Source: Burkholderiales bacterium
GTDB taxonomy: Bacteria; Pseudomonadota; Gammaproteobacteria; Burkholderiales; Burkholderiaceae_C
Direction: 5' to 3'
Length of the DNA stretch: 33,807 nucleotides
NCBI GenBank assembly: GCA_020354665.1
Contig: CP070653.1
Coordinates: 81,302-115,108, forward strand
Shown piece after piece: positions 27,242 to 33,807 of the stretch. The notes below the pieces were generated by a model, which was not told the DNA's origin, searched no databases, and saw nothing but the letters and a program-made list of their open reading frames with translations. Both the position numbers and the translations under genes were made by a program. Numbering within the stretch: position 1 is the stretch's first letter; the number at the start of each line of letters is the position of its first letter.

Positions 27242-28918
27242 TCAGGCCTGCTGCTCGTCGGCTCCGGCCGCCTCGAGTCGCGAATCGCGGATCCGCGTCG
27301 GCGTGAGCGCGCCCGCTTCCTCGAGGATCGGGTAGGCGATCGAGCAGATGTGCGAATTGATCCGCCTCAGATCGCTGATCAAGTCCAGATGCAGGCTGCT
27401 CGTCTCGATGCTCTGCGGCGTGTTGTCCCGCAGGCGCGCGATGTGGCTGGCGGCGTAGCCGCGCTCCAGATCGCGGAAGCGCGCCTTTTCCTCAAGCAGC
27501 TTGCGCGCATCGCGCACGTGACCATCGAGGAAGACGCTCATGCCAAGTCGCAGGTTGGCGAGCAGCCGCTCGTGCAGGTGTGTGATCTCGGCCAGCCCGG
27601 CTTCGGAGAAGCTCAAGTTCTTCCTGATCTTCTTGTCCTCGATGTCCTGCAGCACGCGCTCGATGATGTCGCCGATCTGCTCCAGGTTGATCGTGAACGA
27701 CAGGATGTCGGCCCAACGCCGGCTCTCGCGCTCGGACAGCGCGTCGCGCGAGACCTGCGTGAGGTACAGCTTGATGTCGGTGTAGAGCCGGTCGACGTGG
27801 TCGTCGAGCTCGCGCAGCTGCTTGGCAAGCTCCAGATCGTTGCCGCGTATGACCGGCAGCATGCCACGCAGCATCGTCTCGACAACGTCGGCCTGGTGCA
27901 GCGCCTCGCGCGCCGCGCAGCTGATGGCCAGCGATGGCGTTGCCAGCGCCATCGGATCGAGGTGGCGCGGCCGCAGCGCGTCCGGTGGCCGCGCCACCGA
28001 GCGCAACCCTCTCTCGAGCAGCCGCGCCGTCGGCCCGACCGTGCCGATGAACAGCAGCGCCAGCGCGAGGTTGAACAGCAGATGGAACGCCACCACTTGC
28101 TGCTGCACCTCCGGCAGATGTGCCTGCAGCACAGCCAACAGCTGCGCCAGCCACGGGATCGCGAGCGCGGCGCCCACCGCCTTGAACAGCAGATTGCCCA
28201 CCGGCAGCCGCCGCGTTTCGACCGATGCATTGGCTGTCGTGAGGACAGCGAGCAATCCACTGCCGATGTTCGCGCCGAGCACGAGCCCGAGCGCGACCGA
28301 AACCGGCACGATCCCCGAGCCGGCCAGCGTGGCCGTCAGCAGCACGATCGCCAGACTCGAGTACGACAACACGGCCAGCACCGCACCGACCGTCAGGTCG
28401 AGCAACACGTCGCTGGGCAGGTCCGCGAGCAACGCACGCACCGTCGGTGACTCGGTCAACGGCCGCGTGGCCTGCACGATGAGTTCCAGCGCCAGAATGA
28501 TCAGCCCCAGACCGAGCAGGACCCGGCCGGTGCGGCCGACCGCGGTCTTCTCGCGCGCAACGAACATCACGACGCCAGCAAAGATCAGCAGTGGTGACAG
28601 CCATGACAGATCGAACGAAAGCACCACCACCATCAGTGCGGTGCCGACGTCTGCACCGAGCATGACCGCCAGGCCAGCCGCCGTCGCAACAAGTCCCTTG
28701 GCAACGAACGAAGCGACGATCAGGCAGGTGGCGGTACTCGACTGCACGAGACTCGCCACCACGGTGCCCGCGACCAGCGCCTTCGCACGATGGTCCATGC
28801 TCGCCTGCAGCAGGCTGCGCAGGCGCTCGCCGAGCAGGCGCAGGATGCCGGTGCGCACGAACTGCGTGCCCCAGACCAGCAAAGCGATCGCGGCCAGTAG
28901 GTTGAGGAGATGGAGCAT
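27242..28918 (-). CDS. Na/Pi cotransporter family protein with C-terminal PhoU-like domain
   Basis: This 558-aa protein has an N-terminal membrane half made of two inverted Na/Pi-cotransporter repeats. The hallmark SLVQSSTATC is at 57-65 and its counterpart is LGANIGSGLLAVLTTA. A cytoplasmic alpha-helical PhoU-like part runs from about residue 335, rich in DHVDRLYTDIKLYL- and EQIGDIIERVL-type helices. By family knowledge such proteins (YjbB/NptA-like) move phosphate with sodium and may export or import it. The start ATG 28918 gives MLHLLNLLAAIALLVWG, a normal first membrane segment. The ald gene follows after 35 bases on the same strand, so the three minus-strand genes probably share an operon. 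No convincing Pho box was found upstream. Confidence 0.92.
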   Translation of the reverse strand: MLHLLNLLAAIALLVWGTQFVRTGILRLLGERLRSLLQASMDHRAKALVAGTVVASLVQSSTATCLIVASFVAKGLVATAAGLAVMLGADVGTALMVVVLSFDLSWLSPLLIFAGVVMFVAREKTAVGRTGRVLLGLGLIILALELIVQATRPLTESPTVRALLADLPSDVLLDLTVGAVLAVLSYSSLAIVLLTATLAGSGIVPVSVALGLVLGANIGSGLLAVLTTANASVETRRLPVGNLLFKAVGAALAIPWLAQLLAVLQAHLPEVQQQVVAFHLLFNLALALLFIGTVGPTARLLERGLRSVARPPDALRPRHLDPMALATPSLAISCAAREALHQADVVETMLRGMLPVIRGNDLELAKQLRELDDHVDRLYTDIKLYLTQVSRDALSERESRRWADILSFTINLEQIGDIIERVLQDIEDKKIRKNLSFSEAGLAEITHLHERLLANLRLGMSVFLDGHVRDARKLLEEKARFRDLERGYAASHIARLRDNTPQSIETSSLHLDLISDLRRINSHICSIAYPILEEAGALTPTRIRDSRLEAAGADEQQA

Positions 28919-29094
28919 GGTGGGGCTCGTGCCATTTGTAACATGCGGGCCCCTTCCGGGGCATTGTCGGGCAGTCGTTACCGAACGTGTCGGCTGTCAT
29001 CGACTTCACGGGCGGCGCCGTTTTGTCACGGTGAGGCCGGCCATCAGCCGGCGCCACACCGGCGATCGATCCGATTCACGTGCACCGTCCGACC

Positions 29095-29259
29095 ATGCCC
29101 AAGACCGAGCCCGCCAAATCCTGGCCCGTCAGGGGCTTTCCTCAGCGCGCCGAACCGCCGGCCGACAAGGGACGCAAGTTCGAGCCCTTCCATATCGCCG
29201 CGATCGGCCATGGCGCCTCCAGGCTGGCGCGCGAGTTGCGAATGGACCGCAAGCGCTGA
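29095..29259 (+). CDS. small hypothetical protein, 54 aa
   Basis: An ATG at 29095 opens a 54-codon frame ending in TGA 29257-29259. Third positions are almost all G or C, as in the flanking genes, which argues for real coding. The product is basic and hydrophilic (MPKTEPAKSWPVRGF near the start, PADKGRKFEPFHIAA in the middle, ARELRMDRKR at the end). It has no membrane segment, signal or Cys. It lies between the divergent Na/Pi transporter gene and the convergent PaaK-like gene, with 176 and 137 bases on either side. I recognise no family. A nucleic-acid or protein-binding role would fit the charge but is only a guess. Confidence 0.6.
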   Translation: MPKTEPAKSWPVRGFPQRAEPPADKGRKFEPFHIAAIGHGASRLARELRMDRKR

Positions 29260-29396
29260 GTCGGCCAGGCGCGGGTTGCGGCGCGCTGGCGCGAAGGCGC
29301 GGCTGCCCGAGGCGCAAGCCCGCCGCGCCTGAGATCTGGCCGTTAGCAGCGAGCCCACGGTGGCGGGGGCGCGCCACGCCATGCCAAGCGCGGTGC

Positions 29397-30833
29397 TCAG
29401 GAATGCGAGCGCTTCGGCCGCTCTGGCTCGCGCGCCGGCACAGCAGCCGGCTTGTCGGCCGGTGCGGCAACGACGCGCGGCGCCTTGCCAGTGCGCCCGC
29501 GCGCCGGGAGCACGCCGGCTTCGGCGAACACGCGCACGTCCATCACCCCCTGCTGCTGCGCAAATCCGCGCAGCGCCGTGCAGGCCCGCTGCACTGCGGC
29601 AGCGGCCGTTGCGCCGTGTGTGCCGACGCGCAGCACGAGCGTCGTCGGATCGCGCTGACAAAGCTGGAAGTCGTAGAGCCCCGCCTGCTCCTCGAGTACC
29701 GTGGTCAGCGCGAGTGGCAGCAGCGTGATCTGACGGCCCGCCGCACCCCGCATCTGCAGCACGGCGTCACGGCGACCGTGCACCTCGATCGCCGGCAGCG
29801 CCGATCCGCAACCGCAGGGCTGATCGGTGAAACGCACCTGATCGCCCACGTCATAGCGGATCAGCGGCTGCACGAAATTGGCGAGGTTGGTCAGCAGCGT
29901 CGTGCTGCCGAGCTCGCCGGGGGGCACCGGGCGCATCTGCGCATCGACCGGCTCGAGGATCACCCAATCGGCGTTCAGGTGCAGCAGCCCTTCGTCGCAC
30001 TCCCACGCAATCGGCAGGAACTCCGACGTGCCGTAGCTGTTGCGCACGCTGCAGGCCAACCCCGACTCGATCAGGTGGCGCATCGCCGGTGTGAGCGTCT
30101 CGCCTCCGGTCCAGACCTCGTCGGGATTGATGCGCAGCCGGCCGTGCTGCGCCTCGTCGGCGAGCAGGGCCGCGGCGGTCGGGTAGGTGGCGAGCACGCT
30201 CGGCGCCCACTCCTCGAGCTGCGCGGTCAGCGCCGACAGCGGCTGCAGGATCGAGAAGGTGCGCATCGACTGCGCGACCCACGGGTTGAGCCGGCGCAGC
30301 CGCTCGACGGTCACCGCAGTGGCGAAGTGCCCGCCCGTGGCGCCGACGAAGGCCATGCGCTCGCCGATGAACAACGGGTCGAGCCAGCGCTGCAGTGGCC
30401 GTGGCGTGCTGCGACGTAGCGATTCGATCGCGTCGTAGACCGCCATCGCACGGGCGTCCTGCACGAAGACGCCAGGCTCGCCACTGCTGCCCGAGCTCTC
30501 CCAGACGACGAACGATCCGGCATACGCATCGCCGATGCGCTGTGGATCGCGCAGGAAGGTGAGCAGGTCGGACAGATGGACGCGCGGGTCGGTGACCCAG
30601 TCGTCGAATGACTCCATCAGCTCGGTCTTCTGCACCGGCGGCAGGGCCTGCAGCGGCGCGTCGGCCAGCCCGTGATGGCAGCGCCGGTAGAACGGCGACC
30701 GCCGCAACGCAGACTCACGCAAGCGCGCGAGCCGCGTCGACTGCCGCGCAGCGATCGCAGCCGCGCCGCCGCGCGATGCAGCCATCACGTCAAGCGCCGT
30801 GCTCGCCGTCAGGACCGCGTCAAAGACGGTCAT
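29397..30833 (-). CDS. PaaK/CapK-like adenylate-forming (AMP-binding) enzyme
   Basis: This 478-aa member of the ANL superfamily resembles phenylacetate-CoA ligase and CapK/CoF-synthetase-like proteins. The phosphate-binding loop is WESSGSSGEPG at 111-121. NSYGTSEF is the A5-type motif and LIRYDVGDQVRF the A7-type motif with its adenylate-binding Asp. A C-terminal domain follows that ends in a Pro/Ala/Arg-rich tail. It activates a carboxylic acid with ATP to an acyl-adenylate and probably a CoA thioester; the acid is unknown. The start MTVFDAVLTASTALD is the only good ATG. The gene is 51 bases downstream of uspA on the same strand and may belong to the glgC-uspA unit. No paa genes are nearby, so phenylacetate itself is unlikely to be proven by context. 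Confidence 0.82.
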   Translation of the reverse strand: MTVFDAVLTASTALDVMAASRGGAAAIAARQSTRLARLRESALRRSPFYRRCHHGLADAPLQALPPVQKTELMESFDDWVTDPRVHLSDLLTFLRDPQRIGDAYAGSFVVWESSGSSGEPGVFVQDARAMAVYDAIESLRRSTPRPLQRWLDPLFIGERMAFVGATGGHFATAVTVERLRRLNPWVAQSMRTFSILQPLSALTAQLEEWAPSVLATYPTAAALLADEAQHGRLRINPDEVWTGGETLTPAMRHLIESGLACSVRNSYGTSEFLPIAWECDEGLLHLNADWVILEPVDAQMRPVPPGELGSTTLLTNLANFVQPLIRYDVGDQVRFTDQPCGCGSALPAIEVHGRRDAVLQMRGAAGRQITLLPLALTTVLEEQAGLYDFQLCQRDPTTLVLRVGTHGATAAAAVQRACTALRGFAQQQGVMDVRVFAEAGVLPARGRTGKAPRVVAAPADKPAAVPAREPERPKRSHS

Positions 30834-30884
30834 GCCTGGCTCGGCTGGCCGGCCGGCGACCCAGTGCCTGCGCCGCGGCCCGCC

Positions 30885-31337
30885 TCAAGGCGCCCCTTCA
30901 TCTTCGCGTGGCCCTTCATGCACGATCGTCACGGGAATCTTCGCGTGGTGCAGCACCGAGTGCGACACCGAGCCCAGCAGCGCCCCCCGCACGTGACCGA
31001 GCCCCCTCGCGCCCATGATGATCGCATCGCAGCCTTCGCGCTCGGCAATGTCGAGCAACACGTTGCGCGCGTCACCCGAGTCGATCTCGCTGTCGAACGA
31101 GACGCCCGCCGCCTTCAGCAACGCCTGCGCACCTTCCAGGGCATGCTCGCCGGCGCCCTCGGCGACCTGCTCCAGCACGTCGGCATCGCGCGTGAGCATC
31201 AGCTCGTAGAGCGTTGCCGGCTCCTGCACGTTGGCGAGCACGAAGTCCGCCTGCAGGCCCTGCTCGACCAGCGACAGTGCATGGCGCACCGCATCCAGCG
31301 ATGTCTCGGAGCCGTCGACGGGCAGCAGGATCTTCAT
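30885..31337 (-). CDS. universal stress protein, UspA family
   Basis: This 150-aa single-domain USP begins MKILLPVDGSETSLDAVRHAL, with the conserved Asp (D8) that contacts adenine. It carries the ATP-binding pattern G-x2-G-x9-G-S in MGARGLGHVRGALLGSVSHS, so it is of the ATP-binding USP type. It is cytoplasmic. Its ATG overlaps the glgC stop by four bases (ATGA), giving strong translational coupling to glycogen synthesis. The PaaK-like gene follows. With the FNR-like palindrome upstream of glgC, this could be a set responding to low oxygen, which is an inference. Confidence 0.92.
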   Translation of the reverse strand: MKILLPVDGSETSLDAVRHALSLVEQGLQADFVLANVQEPATLYELMLTRDADVLEQVAEGAGEHALEGAQALLKAAGVSFDSEIDSGDARNVLLDIAEREGCDAIIMGARGLGHVRGALLGSVSHSVLHHAKIPVTIVHEGPREDEGAP

Positions 31338-32686
31338 GACAGCGTCTCTTGGAAAGGCATCGTGTCGTGTGTCTTGTCGGGACCGAGGTGGACACGCTGG
31401 CCCAGCATCTCGGGAACGACCAGGGTCACGCCGCCCTCGGTGACGTGGAACAGCTCGCGGTCACGCGTCGGGTCGAGGCCGGCGCGAAAGCCGTCGGGCA
31501 GGACGCAGCGCTTGTCAATGATCGCGCGCCTGAGGTAGACATCACGGCCCACCTGGGCGCCGGGCAGCAGCAGCGAATCCTCGACCAGACTGTGCTCTCC
31601 GACGCGCGCCTTCGTGAACAGGATCGAACGGCGCACGACCGCGCCGCTGACGATGCATCCGCTGCTGACCAGCGACTCGACGGCAAAACCACGGCGCCCT
31701 TCCTCGTCGAGGACGAACTTGGCCGGCGGCAGGTGACGCTGGCGGCTGCGGATCGGCCACGCATCGTCGTACAGGTCGAGGGCTGGCACGATGCGCACCA
31801 GGTCCATGTTGGCGTCCCAGTACGCGTCGATCGTGCCAACGTCGCGCCAATAGGGCACGGCGGCGTCCGCCGGCACACAGCTACGGGCGAAATGATGCGC
31901 GATCACGTTGCAGCGGTTCAGCATCGAGGGGATCAGGTCGCTGCCGAAGTCGTGGGTCGAATGGGGGTCGTTCGCATCGCGCTCGAGTTCGTGACAGAGG
32001 AACGGGGTGTTGAACACGTAGATGCCCATGCTGCCAAGCACCGTGCCCGACCGTGCCTCGCCCGCCTGCAGCGCCTTCGGCTTCTCGATGAACTGCCTGA
32101 CCCGCATCTCTTCGTCGACCACCATCACGCCGAATCGCGTCGCCTCTTCGGCCGGCACCTCGATGCACGCCACGGTGACATCGGCGTGGCTGGCAACATG
32201 GTCGGCGAGCAGCCGCTCGTAATCCATTTTGTAGATGTGGTCACCCGCCAGGACCAGCACGAAGTCCGACCGGCTCTCACTGATGATGTCGATGTTCTGG
32301 TACACGGCGTTGGCGGTACCCGAGTACCAGCCCTCGTCGACGCGCTGCTGCGCAGGCACCACGTCGACGTACTCGCCCAGGCCGGCATCGAGAAATCCCC
32401 AACCGCGTTCGATGTGGCGAATCAGGCTCTGCGCTTTGTACTGCGTGAGTACGCCGATGCGCCGCACGCCGGAGTTCACACAGTTGCTGAGCGGAAAGTC
32501 GACGATCGTGAGCGACCCGCCAAATGGCACCGCTGGTTTCGAACGCCACTCGGTGAGTTGATGCAGCCGCGTGCCGCGCCCCCCGGCCAGCACGAGCGCG
32601 TAGGTGCGCTGCGACAAAGGGCCGTGGCCATTCGAACGCTTCTCCGGCCTCGAGGGGCTCGCCAGTGACGGGGAATCCAAGGCCAT
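31334..32686 (-). CDS. glgC: glucose-1-phosphate adenylyltransferase (ADP-glucose pyrophosphorylase)
   Basis: This 450-aa enzyme makes ADP-glucose from glucose 1-phosphate and ATP for glycogen synthesis. The nucleotide loop LAGGRGTRL is at 33-41 and K50 lies in SKPAVPFGG. The blocks GTANAVYQN, LAGDHIYKMDY, SMGIYVFNT and YWRDVGTIDAYWDANMDL are all diagnostic. A left-handed beta-helix type C-terminus follows. A hydrophilic N-terminal extension of about 28 residues precedes the catalytic domain. I chose ATG 32686 because AGGAG is six bases upstream of it; another ATG at 32692 touches the AGGAG and is too close. The stop overlaps the uspA start. Other glg genes are not in the window. Confidence 0.95.
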   Translation of the reverse strand: MALDSPSLASPSRPEKRSNGHGPLSQRTYALVLAGGRGTRLHQLTEWRSKPAVPFGGSLTIVDFPLSNCVNSGVRRIGVLTQYKAQSLIRHIERGWGFLDAGLGEYVDVVPAQQRVDEGWYSGTANAVYQNIDIISESRSDFVLVLAGDHIYKMDYERLLADHVASHADVTVACIEVPAEEATRFGVMVVDEEMRVRQFIEKPKALQAGEARSGTVLGSMGIYVFNTPFLCHELERDANDPHSTHDFGSDLIPSMLNRCNVIAHHFARSCVPADAAVPYWRDVGTIDAYWDANMDLVRIVPALDLYDDAWPIRSRQRHLPPAKFVLDEEGRRGFAVESLVSSGCIVSGAVVRRSILFTKARVGEHSLVEDSLLLPGAQVGRDVYLRRAIIDKRCVLPDGFRAGLDPTRDRELFHVTEGGVTLVVPEMLGQRVHLGPDKTHDTMPFQETLS

Positions 32687-32692
32687 GTCCAT

Positions 32693-32697
32693 CTCCT
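32693..32697 (-). promoter_or_regulatory. ribosome binding site deciding the glgC start
   Basis: AGGAG on the minus strand abuts a first ATG (32692-32690) and is six bases from a second (32686-32684). The same arrangement is seen at dctP. The second ATG is the likely start. Confidence 0.65.
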
Positions 32698-32809
32698 GGG
32701 CGGCTTCGGTCGATTGCCGTCTCGCGACGCAGCGCCCAACCCCTGCGCGCGTAGGTGACGATACTGCGCCCACCTTGCATTCCTGACAAGGCGCTCGCCC
32801 GGCTGAGGC

Positions 32810-32823
32810 TTGAGCCGGGTCAA
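32810..32823. promoter_or_regulatory. candidate FNR/ANR-type site between glgC and the Pat-like gene
   Basis: TTGA and TCAA are separated by six bases, matching 8 of the 10 consensus bases of TTGAT-N4-ATCAA. The arms extend outward to GCTTGA/TCAAGC (32808-32825). It sits in the 193-base divergent gap and could serve both directions. This is a visual match only. Confidence 0.4.
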
Positions 32824-32839
32824 GCCCGCTCTGGGAGTT

Positions 32840-32875
32840 CGTGGCAGGGTGGTAGATGATCATCTGACAGCCACG
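32840..32875. repeat. nested inverted repeat just upstream of the Pat-like start codon
   Basis: The outer arms CGTGGC (32840-32845) and GCCACG (32870-32875) enclose a perfect 10-base palindrome GATGATCATC (32855-32864). The start codon follows four bases after the outer arm, and no Shine-Dalgarno is visible. It may be an operator or an RNA hairpin affecting initiation. Confidence 0.45.
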
Positions 32876-32879
32876 GCCC

Positions 32880-33807
32880 ATGAGTATCCGCAACCTCGAC
32901 TCGCTGTTCGACCCGACCCGGGTGGCTGTGTTCGGCGCATCGCGGCGGCCGGCCAGCGTCGGGGCGACGGTGTGGCGCAACCTGTCCGCTGGCAACTTCG
33001 AGCGGCCGGTTTATCCGGTCAACCCGAAGCACGCCGAACTCGACGGACACAAGGCCTACGCACGCGCTGCCGATTTGCCCGAAGTGCCCGAGCTCGCGGT
33101 GATCTGCACCCCGCCGGCGACCGTGCCGGGGCTGATCGCCGAGCTCGGCACGCTGGGTACACGCGCGGCGGTGGTGCTCAGCGCCGGGCTCGACACCGCG
33201 GGCAAGCAGGCGATGCTTGACGCCGCCAAGCCTCACTGTCTGCGTATCCTGGGGCCGAATTGCCTCGGCTTGCTGGTACCGCACCTCGGGCTCAACGCCA
33301 GTTTCTCGCACGCCGACGCGCTGCCGGGAGACATCGCACTCGTGTCGCAGTCCGGCGCGCTCGTCACCGCGATCCTCGACTGGGCGCGCGGCCAGGGAAT
33401 CGGGTTCTCCCGGCTCGTCTCGCTCGGTGAGCACGCCGATGTCGACTTCGGCGACATGCTCGACTGGCTGGCGAGCGACGCCAAGACGCGGTCGATCCTG
33501 CTCTACATCGAATCGATCGAATCGCCGCGGAAGTTCATGTCGGCGGCACGTGCTGCGGCGCGCAACAAGCCGGTGATCGTCGTCAAGGCCGGCCGTTCAC
33601 CGCAGGGCCAGCGCGCCGCCGCGTCGCATACGGGAGCGCTGGCGGGCTCGGACATCGTTTTCGAGGCAGCGATTGCCCGCGCTGGCATGCTGCGCGTGGA
33701 CACGCTGCAGGAACTGTTCCTCGCCGCGGAGACGCTGGCACGGTTCCAGGCCAATCAAGCCGAGCAGCTCGTGATCCTGACCAACGGCGGCGGCGCCGGC
33801 GTGATGG
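32880..33807 (+). CDS. ADP-forming acyl-CoA synthetase, probably Pat-type fused to a GNAT acetyltransferase (3' end outside window)
   Basis: The frame is open from ATG 32880 to the end of the window, 309 codons. The start MSIRNLDSLFDPTRVAVFGA leads into a CoA-binding Rossmann domain (ASRRPASVGATVWRN). Succinyl-CoA-ligase-like domains follow (RILGPNCLGLL, LVSQSGALVTAILDWA). H250 in ASHTGALAGSD is the phosphohistidine position of ADP-forming acetyl-CoA synthetases. Proteins with this exact opening in betaproteobacteria are often long bifunctional Pat/YfiQ-like enzymes with a C-terminal GNAT domain that acetylates other proteins, but that part lies outside the window. The gene is divergent from glgC. 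It could therefore be a plain acetate/acyl-CoA ligase or a protein acetyltransferase. Confidence 0.85.
   Translation, partial: MSIRNLDSLFDPTRVAVFGASRRPASVGATVWRNLSAGNFERPVYPVNPKHAELDGHKAYARAADLPEVPELAVICTPPATVPGLIAELGTLGTRAAVVLSAGLDTAGKQAMLDAAKPHCLRILGPNCLGLLVPHLGLNASFSHADALPGDIALVSQSGALVTAILDWARGQGIGFSRLVSLGEHADVDFGDMLDWLASDAKTRSILLYIESIESPRKFMSAARAAARNKPVIVVKAGRSPQGQRAAASHTGALAGSDIVFEAAIARAGMLRVDTLQELFLAAETLARFQANQAEQLVILTNGGGAGVM

Noticed and set aside
28994-29012. Possible Pho box upstream of the Na/Pi transporter gene (CTGTCAT followed by TTCACGG).
   Set aside because: Only the first 7-base repeat fits; the second is a poor match and the orientation is away from the transporter.
29295-29330. 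Inverted repeat AGGCGCGGC/GCCGCGCCT with an 18-base loop between the 54-aa ORF and the PaaK-like gene.
   Set aside because: The loop is long and there is no T run on either strand. In DNA this GC-rich it may be chance.
27822-30419. Long plus-strand open frame of 865 codons opposite the Na/Pi and PaaK-like genes.
   Set aside because: It spans two well-supported minus-strand genes and shows no domain. It is a product of the high GC content.

Overview
This window is a GC-rich chromosomal segment with third-codon positions dominated by G and C. It most likely comes from a Burkholderiales-type betaproteobacterium. That assignment is an inference from the gene families (TRAP uronate cassette, Pat-type CoA ligase, ligase-associated helicase, tRNA-Arg(CCU)) and from a REP-like palindrome. 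No rRNA, insertion sequence, integrase, phage gene or CRISPR array was seen. Once two small unlisted genes are accepted, no gene-free stretch exceeds about 200 bases. The longest are 32687-32879, 28919-29094 and 14719-14891.

Region 1 (1-5806, + strand) is a hexuronate oxidation operon. It holds the 3' end of uronate dehydrogenase, a three-part TRAP transporter (dctP, dctQ, dctM), an SMP-30/gluconolactonase-family lactonase and galactarate dehydratase (garD). Together they import a uronic acid, oxidise it to an aldarolactone, open the lactone and dehydrate the resulting aldarate. A tRNA-Arg(CCU) gene with one mismatch in its acceptor stem follows.

Region 2 (6031-10526) has a divergent ferric-type ABC permease and ATPase around a Fur-box-like sequence, with no binding protein nearby. 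An S41 carboxy-terminal processing protease follows and ends in a textbook intrinsic terminator.

Region 3 (10541-14718) carries a MoeB/ThiF-family E1-like enzyme, a LOG-family protein, arginase and a D-arginine dehydrogenase-like FAD enzyme on the + strand. A convergent GYD-domain gene lies at the end.

Region 4 (14892-22479) has a secreted thermonuclease overlapping an Lhr-type, ligase-associated DEXH helicase on the minus strand. The helicase coding sequence contains an in-frame REP-like palindrome. Divergent from it is a three-gene ABC export set (ATPase, FtsX-type permease, membrane-fusion protein).

Region 5 (22558-29259) has an M48 lipoprotein protease, a convergent DUF429 gene, a 60-aa membrane ORF, and a minus-strand set of Na/Pi cotransporter, alanine dehydrogenase and a DUF364-type protein. 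The alanine dehydrogenase has lost one base near its 3' end and reads through into the DUF364 gene. A 54-aa ORF follows.

Region 6 (29397-33807) has a PaaK/CapK-like adenylate-forming enzyme, then an overlapping glgC-uspA pair. Divergent from glgC is the start of a Pat-type ADP-forming acyl-CoA synthetase. An FNR/ANR-like palindrome lies between glgC and this last gene.

Most of the window is ordinary chromosomal gene content. No clearly novel multi-gene system is visible. The best leads are the palindrome inside the helicase, the ald frameshift fusion, the helicase-thermonuclease overlap and the candidate Fur and FNR sites.
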